Positions 1 to 5,357 of a DNA stretch of 5,515 nucleotides are shown in pieces (the stretch's first letter is position 1; the number at the start of each line of letters is the position of its first letter). The notes beneath the pieces are model-generated. The model had not been told where the DNA came from, made no database searches, and was given only the letters and a program-made list of their open reading frames with translations. The stretch spans positions 1 through 5,515 of the forward strand of contig CANQLQ010000151.1 of assembly GCA_947624755.1 (NCBI GenBank), given 5' to 3'. The position numbers and the translations under genes were made by a program. The DNA comes from an uncultured Clostridia bacterium. Lineage in GTDB: Bacteria > Bacillota > Clostridia > Oscillospirales > Acutalibacteraceae.

Positions 1-1
1 G

Positions 2-27
2 GAACTTTTCTTTCAAAAGAAAAGTTC
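2..27. repeat. Perfect 12-bp AT-rich hairpin
   Basis: GAACTTTTCTTT and AAAGAAAAGTTC are perfectly complementary around a CA centre. There is no T-tract on either side, so it is not a classical terminator. It may be the edge of another repeat element that starts outside the window. Confidence 0.5.
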
Positions 28-48
28 GCCGACGGCAGTCAAAGCCGA

Positions 49-64
49 TAATTTGCACAAATTA
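49..64. repeat. Perfect 7-bp AT-rich hairpin
   Basis: TAATTTG and CAAATTA pair around a CA centre, the same layout as the hairpin 22 bases to the left. Between them lies a short CGGC/GCCG pair (34-46). No role can be assigned. Confidence 0.4.
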
Positions 65-154
65 CAACAAAAAAGCTTAAACCAAAAATCAAGAAGATAA
101 AAAACCAACCAATACAAATCGGATTTTATTGTAATTACTACGCAATAAAAATAA

Positions 155-184
155 GAAACGGGCAACCATTCGGATACCCGTTTC
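155..184 (-). terminator. Probable rho-independent terminator, possibly bidirectional
   Basis: GAAACGGG (155-162) and CCCGTTTC (177-184) form a perfect 8-bp stem. It extends imperfectly inward to an ATTC loop. Read on the minus strand, the stem is followed by TTATTTTTATT, a good T-tract. Read on the plus strand it is followed by GCTCTTTTGTTT, a poorer one. It is the first convincing terminator beyond hydA, 264 bases after its stop. Without the element at 279-447 it would lie roughly 90 bases after the stop. Confidence 0.65.
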
Positions 185-209
185 GCTCTTTTGTTTGGCT
201 GTCGTGGCT

Positions 210-233
210 GATGCGGCCACACAGAGCCGCATC
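210..233. repeat. GC-rich stem-loop with 8-bp perfect arms
   Basis: GATGCGGC and GCCGCATC enclose the 8-base loop CACACAGA. The stem is stable, but no T-tract follows on either strand. It stands out in an otherwise AT-rich intergenic stretch. It may be part of a dispersed repeat or a structured RNA end; nothing here decides that. Confidence 0.5.
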
Positions 234-269
234 TACGCGATTGATAAAAAATTTAAATTTAAAACAGCC

Positions 270-278
270 TCATTTTCT
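270..278. repeat. Outer copy of the 9-bp direct repeat (target-site duplication)
   Basis: TCATTTTCT, identical to 448-456. On the minus strand it reads AGAAAATGA, a copy of the last two codons and stop of hydA left on the far side of the element. Confidence 0.6.
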
Positions 279-309
279 AAGGAATCACTGATTAATACAA
301 GTTACCCTG
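278..309. repeat. Left terminal inverted repeat of the MITE-like element
   Basis: Starts TAAGGAATCA, continues CTGATTAAT and ends in CCCTG (305-309). It matches the right end with one single-base indel and scattered mismatches. The first base may belong to the flanking direct repeat. Confidence 0.6.
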
Positions 310-447
310 CTTGACGGTAAATTATTCCGTCATTTTGCCCAAAAATTCTCGTTAATACACAAAGTATTGCCTCAAATTTTTGAACAAACTGACGAAAAAT
401 TTCCTCGCCAAATCAGGGCACCCTGAATTAATCAGCGCTTTCCTAAT
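279..447. mobile_element. Non-coding MITE-like element inserted at the hydA stop codon
   Basis: A stretch of about 169 bases with imperfect terminal inverted repeats and no gene. The left tip runs AAGGAATCACTGATTAAT and the right tip, read in reverse, TTAGGAAAGCGCTGATTAAT. The similarity continues inward to a CCCTG on each side. Inside are small inverted repeats: TGACGG/CCGTCA around 313-333, AAATTTTT (374-381) with AAAAATTT (395-402), and TCAGGG/CCCTGA (413-426). A perfect 9-bp direct repeat flanks it, as expected for a target-site duplication. No transposase is present, so it would have been moved in trans. Exact ends are uncertain by one or two bases. Confidence 0.6.
414..446. repeat. Right terminal inverted repeat of the MITE-like element
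   Basis: In reverse complement it begins TTAGGAAAGCG, then CTGATTAAT, then CCCTG, pairing with the left repeat. It also contains the local inverted repeat TCAGGG/CCCTGA. It ends two bases short of the hydA stop codon. Confidence 0.6.
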
Positions 448-456
448 TCATTTTCT
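448..456. repeat. Inner copy of the 9-bp direct repeat, the end of hydA
   Basis: TCATTTTCT; on the minus strand it encodes Arg576, Lys577 and the TGA stop. Because the duplication ends exactly at the stop, the insertion left HydA unchanged. Confidence 0.6.
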
Positions 457-2181
457 TGAAACGTAGGTTGTGTGAAGAAGACTGTGAGCCTTTGCCTTGC
501 CCGGATTTTCAAAATATTCATCATAAAGCATTTTGATAGTTGGGTTTTCGTGGGATTTTCTAAGCTCATTTTCCTTGTCTGAGGTGTAAAGAACAGAAGC
601 TCTTTTTGCCTTGAGTTCGCTGTAGTTGCGAACGCTGTCGCTTTGAACAGGCTGACCGCCGCCGTTTACACAGCCGCCGGGACAAGCCATTACCTCAACA
701 AAGAGATACTTCTTCTCGCCGCTTTTTATCATATCAATAACTTTTCTCGCATTGCCGAGACCGCTGCAAACGGCAACATCAATTTCGTTTCCGGCAATTT
801 TATAGGTTGCTTCTTTGATGCCTTCGGTTCCGCGAACGTCCATAAATTCAACCTTTTCGTTTGTTCCGTCAAGAATGTTGGCAGCCGTTCTGAGCGCTGC
901 TTCCATAACGCCGCCTGTTGCGCCGAAGATTGCGCCTGCGCCCGTAGCTTCTGAGAACGGATTATCAAATTCGCCGTCGGGAAGGTCTTTGAATGAAATA
1001 CCTGCACCCTTTATCATTCTTGAAAGCTCGCGGGTAGTTATTGCAACGTCAACGTCCGGTATTTCACGGTTAAACATCTCTTCACGGCTTGTTTCAAACT
1101 TCTTTGCCGTGCAGGGAATAACGCTGACAACATAAAGATCCTTCGGATCAATGTTGTTTTTCTGGCAGTAATAGCTTTTTAAAACAGCGCCGAACATCTG
1201 CTGCGGTGATTTACAGGTTGAAAGGTTGCCGATAAGCTCCGGATAGTTGTGCTCAACGAATCTTATCCAGCCCGGGCAGCATGAAGTAAACATCGGAAGC
1301 GGCTGATTTGACTTAATGCGTTCAATAAGCTCGTTTGCTTCTTCTACGATTGTAAGGTCGGCGGTGAGATTCATATTGAAAACCTCGGTGTCGCCGAGCA
1401 TCTTAATAGCCGTTACCATTTTGCCTTCCACATTTGTGCCGACGGGCATACCGAAGCATTCACCGAGAGTTGCGGCAATTGAGGGAGCGGTAAAGAAAAC
1501 AACTCTTTTTGACGGGTCGGAAATTGCTTTCCAAACATCGTCAATATTTGAGTGTTCATAAATTGCACCGACAGGACAAGAGACGATGCACTGACCGCAG
1601 CCGACACATGATGTTGCGCCAAGGCCGATATCAAACGGACTTCCGACGTGAACGTCAAAGCCTCGGCGGATCTGACCGATTGCGCCCACCGTTTGAACCT
1701 TATTGCAGGTTGAAACGCAGCGAAGGCAGTTTATGCACTTGTTGTTGTCACGAACAACGCACGGGGTTGAGTCGTCAATTTCATAAATAGGTTCATCACC
1801 CTTGAAACGATCTTCATCAATGCCATAGTCATAGGAAAGCTTTTGCAGCTCGCAGTTGTTTCCGCGGACACATGAAAGGCATTTTTTGTGGTGGGTAGAA
1901 AGAATGAGTTCAATTGTGGTTTTTCTTGAAGCACGAACAGTCGGTGTGTTGGTGAGCACTTCCATGCCCTCCTCAACCGGATAAACACATGAGGCGACAA
2001 GTCCTCTTCTGCCTTTCAATTCAACAACACAGACACGGCAGGAACCGATGCAATTGATGTCTCTGAGATAGCAAAGAGAAGGAATTTCAATGTTTGCTTT
2101 TTTTGCCGCCTGAAGAATTGTTGTTCCTTCCGGCACACAGACAGGAATGTTGTTTATTTTAAGATTAATCATTTTTTTCAC
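448..2181 (-). CDS. hydA: [FeFe]-hydrogenase catalytic subunit HydA of the HydABC complex
   Basis: Catalytic subunit of a soluble trimeric hydrogenase that reduces protons to H2 or oxidises H2 at the H-cluster (577 aa). Domains in order: plant-type [2Fe-2S] domain (C37, C48, C51, C65); His-Cys [4Fe-4S] site (H97, C101, C104, C110); two [4Fe-4S] clusters (C149/C152/C155/C159 and C192/C195/C198/C202); then the H-cluster domain with TSCCPGW (299-305), IPCTAKKFE (355-363) and MACPGGC (498-504). H-cluster ligands are C302, C357, C500 and C504. The proton-path residues of CpI are matched by E281, E284, C301 and S321. The Met normally before PC in the second motif is Ile355. Length is close to CpI; the C-terminal [2Fe-2S] domain of the longer Thermotoga HydA is absent. 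The GTG start was chosen because GAGAGG lies 9 nt upstream; an in-frame ATG at codon 4 would be 18 nt away. It is the last gene of the operon, 13 nt after hydB. The family call is very secure; electron bifurcation is inferred from the partner genes. Confidence 0.97.
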   Translation of the reverse strand: MKKMINLKINNIPVCVPEGTTILQAAKKANIEIPSLCYLRDINCIGSCRVCVVELKGRRGLVASCVYPVEEGMEVLTNTPTVRASRKTTIELILSTHHKKCLSCVRGNNCELQKLSYDYGIDEDRFKGDEPIYEIDDSTPCVVRDNNKCINCLRCVSTCNKVQTVGAIGQIRRGFDVHVGSPFDIGLGATSCVGCGQCIVSCPVGAIYEHSNIDDVWKAISDPSKRVVFFTAPSIAATLGECFGMPVGTNVEGKMVTAIKMLGDTEVFNMNLTADLTIVEEANELIERIKSNQPLPMFTSCCPGWIRFVEHNYPELIGNLSTCKSPQQMFGAVLKSYYCQKNNIDPKDLYVVSVIPCTAKKFETSREEMFNREIPDVDVAITTRELSRMIKGAGISFKDLPDGEFDNPFSEATGAGAIFGATGGVMEAALRTAANILDGTNEKVEFMDVRGTEGIKEATYKIAGNEIDVAVCSGLGNARKVIDMIKSGEKKYLFVEVMACPGGCVNGGGQPVQSDSVRNYSELKAKRASVLYTSDKENELRKSHENPTIKMLYDEYFENPGKAKAHSLLHTTYVSRK

Positions 2182-2190
2182 TATTGTTTA

Positions 2191-2196
2191 CCTCTC
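2191..2196 (-). promoter_or_regulatory. Ribosome binding site deciding the GTG start of hydA
   Basis: The minus strand reads GAGAGG and overlaps the hydB TGA stop. It lies 9 nt before the GTG at 2181 but 18 nt before the in-frame ATG at 2172, which favours the GTG. Confidence 0.7.
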
Positions 2197-4090
2197 ATTC
2201 CTTGATTATTGCACCGAACTTGCAATTATTCATGCACAGACCGCATTTGATGCACTTTTCGTGGTCAATAGTATGAGCCTGTTTGATTGTGCCGCTGATC
2301 GCGCCGACAGGGCAGTTTCTTGCACAAAGAGTACAGCCCTTGCATTTTGCGGCGTCAACGGTATACTTGACAAGATCTTTACATTTCTTTGCACGGCAGG
2401 TCTTTTCCTGAATATGTTCAAGATATTCTTCGCGGAAGTATTTCAAAGTTGAAACGACAGGATTTGAAGCTGTCTGACCGAGAGCGCAAAGGCAGGAAAC
2501 CTTCATATGAGAAGCAAGCTCTTCAATTTTTACAAGGTCTTGCATTTCACCCTTGCCGGCCGTTATTTTGTCAAGAAGCTGAAGAAGCCGTCTTGTACCG
2601 ATACGGCACGGTGAACACTTGCCGCAGGATTCGTCGCAAGTGAATTCAAGATAGAATTTTGCGATATCGACCATGCAGGTGTCCTCGTCCATAATGATAA
2701 GACCGCCCGAGCCCATCATTGAGCCGATTTCGGAAAGACTTTCATAGTCTATGGGAATATCAATATGGCAAGCCGGAATACAACCGCCCGAAGGACCGCC
2801 TGTCTGCGCAGCTTTAAACTTTTTGCCGCCGGGAATACCGCCGCCTATTTCGTCGATAATTTCTCGAAGCGTTGTTCCCATTGGAACTTCAACAAGACCT
2901 ACGTTTGTGATTTTGCCGCCGAGTGCGAAAACTTTTGTTCCCTTTGATGTTGCTGTACCGATTGAGGAATACCATTCCGGACCGTTGAGAATAATCTGAG
3001 CAATGTTTGCGTAGGTTTCGACGTTGTTAAGAACCGTCGGTTTGCCGAAAAGACCTTTTACTGCCGGGAAAGGCGGTCTGGGTCTTGGCTCGCCGCGTTT
3101 GCCCTCGATTGAAGTCATAAGCGCTGTTTCTTCGCCGCAGACAAAAGCTCCCGCACCGAGACGGATCTCAACATCAAAACTAAAGTCTGTGCCGAAAATA
3201 TTTTTACCGAGAAGTCCGTATTCTCTTGCTTGGCCGATTGCAATTTTAAGACGTTCGACTGCTATAGGATATTCGGCACGAACATAGACATAGCCCTGGT
3301 TAGAGCCGATAGTGTAAGCGGCAATTGCCATAGCTTCAAGAAGGGCATGGGGATCGCCTTCAAGAATCGATCTGTCCATAAATGCGCCCGGGTCGCCTTC
3401 GTCGGCGTTGCAGCAGACATATTTAACGTCGCCTGCCGAAGCTTTTGCAAATGCCCATTTTCTGCCTGTCGGGAACCCTGCGCCGCCGCGTCCGCGAAGA
3501 CCGGAGGCGAGCATAACGTCAATTACTTCGTCCTGACTCATTGAAGTCAAAACCTTGTAAAGAGCCTTGTAACCGTCAAGGGCAATATATTCTTCAATGT
3601 TTTCGGGATTGATAACGCCGCAGTTTTTAAGGGCAATTCTCATCTGCTTTTTGTAAAACATTGTTTCTGAAAGAGGAATAATGCTTCCGTCCTCGTGAAC
3701 AGTTTCGGGATAGAGAAGATCTTTGCAGATTTTGTCTTCGATTATATGCTCGTCAATTATACGTTTTGCGCCTTCGGGAGTTGTCTGACTGTAAAAAGCA
3801 CCCTCAGGGTAAACGATTACGACCGGACCGAGAGCGCAAAGACCGAAGCAGCCCGTTTTTACAACAAGAACATCGGTTAAGCCTTTTTTCTCAATTTCCT
3901 CTTCAAGGGCGGCAATAACCTTTTTGCTGCCTGAAGATGTGCAGCCTGTTCCGCCGCAGACAAGTATCTGTTTGCGGTATCCGCTGTGGGCAGACATTTC
4001 TTCGCCTTTTTCGGCAATAAGCTTTCTGACCATTACAAGCTCTTTGTTCTTGGCTTGAATTTCATTGAGTTTTTTCAGTGTCATATTCAT
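2195..4090 (-). CDS. hydB: HydB, NuoF-like flavin/NAD-binding subunit of the HydABC hydrogenase
   Basis: Flavoprotein subunit that carries FMN and the NAD(H) site and passes electrons to HydA; in characterised complexes it is the proposed site of electron bifurcation. The 631-aa protein shows, in order: a thioredoxin-like [2Fe-2S] domain (C45, C50, C81, C85); the NuoF core with the glycine-rich nucleotide loop GRGGAGFPTGRKW (200-212) and CNADEGDPGAF (227-237); the [4Fe-4S] site ESCGKCSPCR (C489, C492, C495) with the fourth ligand probably C535; and a C-terminal two-cluster ferredoxin domain (C583/C586/C589/C593 and C613/C616/C619/C623). A CxxxxC pair (C565, C570) sits between the core and the ferredoxin domain; its role is not clear from sequence. 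The N-terminal and C-terminal additions set it apart from plain NuoF. The start has GGGAGGG 6 nt upstream inside the hydC end; a second ATG at codon 3 is possible. It is 2 nt after hydC, so translation is probably coupled. NADH-dependent, non-bifurcating relatives (Syntrophomonas type) cannot be excluded by reading alone. Confidence 0.96.
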   Translation of the reverse strand: MNMTLKKLNEIQAKNKELVMVRKLIAEKGEEMSAHSGYRKQILVCGGTGCTSSGSKKVIAALEEEIEKKGLTDVLVVKTGCFGLCALGPVVIVYPEGAFYSQTTPEGAKRIIDEHIIEDKICKDLLYPETVHEDGSIIPLSETMFYKKQMRIALKNCGVINPENIEEYIALDGYKALYKVLTSMSQDEVIDVMLASGLRGRGGAGFPTGRKWAFAKASAGDVKYVCCNADEGDPGAFMDRSILEGDPHALLEAMAIAAYTIGSNQGYVYVRAEYPIAVERLKIAIGQAREYGLLGKNIFGTDFSFDVEIRLGAGAFVCGEETALMTSIEGKRGEPRPRPPFPAVKGLFGKPTVLNNVETYANIAQIILNGPEWYSSIGTATSKGTKVFALGGKITNVGLVEVPMGTTLREIIDEIGGGIPGGKKFKAAQTGGPSGGCIPACHIDIPIDYESLSEIGSMMGSGGLIIMDEDTCMVDIAKFYLEFTCDESCGKCSPCRIGTRRLLQLLDKITAGKGEMQDLVKIEELASHMKVSCLCALGQTASNPVVSTLKYFREEYLEHIQEKTCRAKKCKDLVKYTVDAAKCKGCTLCARNCPVGAISGTIKQAHTIDHEKCIKCGLCMNNCKFGAIIKE

Positions 4091-4092
4091 TT

Positions 4093-4596
4093 TTAACCCT
4101 CCCTTTGAGCATACTGTCTTATGATCTCAACGGCGCTTTCGGGAGTACATTTTCCGTAAACCTCACCGTCAACCGTCATAACGGGAGCAAGACCGCACGC
4201 ACCGAGACAGCGGCACGCTTCAATAGAAAACATACCGTCGGCGGTACATTCGCCGCTTTTAATTCCGAGTTCATCTTCGATTGCGGCAAGAATTTTATCG
4301 GCTCCCTTAACATAGCAGGCAGTACCGAGACAAACGCTGATAATGTGTTCGCCTTTGGGTGAGAGCGAAAACTGAGAATAGAAGGTTGCCACGCCGTAAA
4401 CTTCGCTCAAGTGAACGCCCATTCCTTCAGCTATCATTTGCTGAACTTCAATCGGAAGATAGCCATAAATCGACTGAGCTTCCTGAAGAACAGGCATAAG
4501 ACCGCCGGGCTGGTTTTTGTGGTTCTCAATAACTTTCAAAAGCTCACGTTTTTGTTTAGGCGTACCTTTGAAAGTTGAAACTTGTTCTTTTTCCAT
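4093..4596 (-). CDS. hydC: HydC, NuoE-like [2Fe-2S] subunit of the HydABC hydrogenase
   Basis: Small electron-transfer subunit (167 aa) homologous to the 24-kDa NuoE subunit of complex I. It has an N-terminal helical region (about 15-80, including a GGLMPVLQEAQ stretch and GVATFYSQF, both typical of NuoE), followed by a thioredoxin-fold [2Fe-2S] domain. The cluster ligands are C89 and C94 (CLGTAC) and C130 and C134 (CLGAC). C128 and C150 are additional cysteines not expected to bind the cluster. The length is normal for the family. It is the first gene of the operon; HydC docks on HydB and its cluster lies near the flavin. The ATG is preceded by GGAGGAA with 6 nt from the GGAGG core, a strong ribosome binding site. 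NuoE-like proteins also serve formate dehydrogenases and NADH dehydrogenases, but the hydA partner downstream fixes this one as HydC. Confidence 0.95.
   Translation of the reverse strand: MEKEQVSTFKGTPKQKRELLKVIENHKNQPGGLMPVLQEAQSIYGYLPIEVQQMIAEGMGVHLSEVYGVATFYSQFSLSPKGEHIISVCLGTACYVKGADKILAAIEDELGIKSGECTADGMFSIEACRCLGACGLAPVMTVDGEVYGKCTPESAVEIIRQYAQREG
4097..4103 (-). promoter_or_regulatory. Ribosome binding site of hydB inside the hydC 3' end
   Basis: The minus strand reads GGGAGGG, 6 nt before the ATG at 4090. It lies within the last hydC codons, just before the hydC TAA, so ribosomes finishing hydC can restart on hydB. Confidence 0.8.
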
Positions 4597-4602
4597 CTTA
4601 TT

Positions 4603-4607
4603 CCTCC
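4603..4607 (-). promoter_or_regulatory. Ribosome binding site of hydC
   Basis: The minus strand reads GGAGG, extended to GGAGGAA, 6 nt before the ATG at 4596. It is near-ideal and fixes the hydC start. Confidence 0.85.
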
Positions 4608-4623
4608 AAAAAATCGGATTTAT

Positions 4624-4640
4624 CGGAATTTCAAATTCCG
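4624..4640. promoter_or_regulatory. Perfect 17-bp palindrome at the hydC start site, candidate TetR operator
   Basis: CGGAATTTCAAATTCCG has 8-bp perfect arms around a single central C. It begins at the predicted transcription start of hydC and ends before the ribosome binding site, so a bound repressor would block the promoter. The size and symmetry suit a TetR dimer. An extra half-site-like ATCGGATT lies at 4613-4620. It could instead act as a short leader hairpin in the mRNA, but it is AT-rich and has no T-tract. The operator role is inference. Confidence 0.5.
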
Positions 4641-4646
4641 CATTGC

Positions 4647-4655
4647 ATTATATCA
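4647..4655 (-). promoter_or_regulatory. Predicted extended -10 promoter element of hydCBA
   Basis: On the minus strand the sequence reads TGATATAAT, a perfect TATAAT box with the TGn extension. The matching -35 position at 17 bp spacing (4675-4670) reads ACCTAT, a poor match, so the extended -10 may compensate. The predicted start is near 4640, giving a leader of about 44 nt before the hydC ATG. Confidence 0.65.
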
Positions 4656-4664
4656 CAACTTGTG
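4654..4664. promoter_or_regulatory. 11-bp palindrome next to the hydC -10 box
   Basis: CACAACTTGTG has 5-bp perfect arms around a central C. It overlaps the TG of the extended -10 element and fills the promoter spacer of hydC. It could be a second operator for the TetR protein or a site for another regulator. It is short, so chance occurrence is possible. Confidence 0.3.
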
Positions 4665-4674
4665 TTAAAATAGG

Positions 4675-4680
4675 TTGACA
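4675..4680 (+). promoter_or_regulatory. Possible -35 hexamer of the tetR promoter
   Basis: TTGACA is a perfect -35 consensus facing tetR. No good -10 lies at 16-18 bp; the nearest is TCAAAT at 4700-4705 with a 19-bp spacer. A TATAAA at 4730-4735 abuts the ATG and is too close to serve the full-length gene. The hexamer falls within the hydC promoter region on the other strand, so the two promoters would overlap back to back. Confidence 0.35.
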
Positions 4681-4736
4681 AAAGCAGAAAACTGTAAACT
4701 CAAATCGAATTTTATTTTGGAAAATCAGTATAAAAT

Positions 4737-5345
4737 ATGAAACAGAATAATACTTTAACAAAAACAAAGAAGGCTTTGTTCAGCCTTATGGAAAAAAAGA
4801 GCTTTGATGAAATTACCGTTACCGATATAGTAAAAGAAAGCGGTCTTTCAAGGCAGAATTTTTATAAAAATTTTGAAGACAGGCAGGAGCTTATAAATGA
4901 AATTTTTGTTTCCGACATATGCTCGGCTATTTCCGGTTCGGTCCTGTTCGATGCGGAAACAGCGCTTCAAAAAATTTTTTTCCGTTTTAAAGAAAACAAG
5001 GTTTTTTATCTTGGCTTGCTAAGGTCGTCTATGAGCCGGTATCTTTATCGGATGCTTTGTGACTACGCTTTGCATATATGCAAAATTTTTGCGAAATATA
5101 CCTTTTTTTCGGTTTTGGACACAAAACAGAAAAACCTTTTGGAATTTTATATATCGGGTGCGGTTATCCATGTTTTTCGTTTTCTTTCGGATAAAGAGAA
5201 TATAACGGTTGCAGAAGCTGTTGAACAGCTTATAAGATTTATGCCGCAGGAGCTTAAAAAATTTATTTTGATTGATAATCTGACAAATGAATTTGTAATT
5301 TACAATATACGAAAGTTCAAAGAAAACTGGGTTTATGAAGATTAA
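4737..5345 (+). CDS. TetR/AcrR-family transcriptional regulator, divergent to hydCBA
   Basis: A 202-aa DNA-binding protein transcribed away from the hydrogenase operon. The N-terminal domain (about 6-52) has the TetR helix-turn-helix layout: helix 1 KTKKALFSLMEKK, then ITVTDIVKESGLSRQNFYKNF (positions 26-46) with the recognition helix around SRQNFYKNF. The rest is an all-helical ligand/dimer domain; the segment YISGAVIHVFRFL (138-150) resembles the C-terminal domain seen in many Firmicute DhaS-like TetR proteins. There is no membrane segment. The ATG keeps helix 1 intact; the next Met (18) would cut it. The ribosome binding site is weak, with only a GGAAAA-like stretch about 12 nt upstream, suggesting low expression. 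Base composition is visibly lower in GC than hydCBA (hand-counted 60-base samples: 33-40% versus 47-60%). Divergent placement over a shared control region suggests that it controls itself and hydCBA; this is inference, and the ligand is unknown. Confidence 0.9.
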   Translation: MKQNNTLTKTKKALFSLMEKKSFDEITVTDIVKESGLSRQNFYKNFEDRQELINEIFVSDICSAISGSVLFDAETALQKIFFRFKENKVFYLGLLRSSMSRYLYRMLCDYALHICKIFAKYTFFSVLDTKQKNLLEFYISGAVIHVFRFLSDKENITVAEAVEQLIRFMPQELKKFILIDNLTNEFVIYNIRKFKENWVYED

Positions 5346-5357
5346 AGAAGTTTATAT

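Noticed and set aside
13..222. A 69-codon open frame on the minus strand in the left flank
   Set aside because: It runs through a terminator-like stem and both AT-rich hairpins, has no ribosome binding site that I can see, and its protein is an odd Trp/Phe/Tyr/Cys-rich string with no recognisable domain.
643..4362. Many open frames of 60-106 codons on both strands inside hydA, hydB and hydC
   Set aside because: They overlap well-supported hydrogenase genes in other frames and show no motifs or start signals of their own; they are shadows of the real coding strands.
2195..4596. hydB and hydC as NuoF/NuoE of complex I or a formate dehydrogenase
   Set aside because: The HydB ferredoxin extension and the directly following H-cluster gene fit HydABC; no other nuo or fdh gene is in the window.
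4601..4652. Riboswitch or attenuator in the hydC leader
   Set aside because: The leader is only about 44 nt, with one AT-rich palindrome and no T-tract or known aptamer motif.
4660..4681. Possible Rex operator in the tetR-hydC region
   Set aside because: The right half TTGACAA is close to the Rex half-site TTAACAA, but at the required 18-bp spacing the left half matches at only about 3 of 7 bases. TTGTGTTAA nearby has the wrong spacing.
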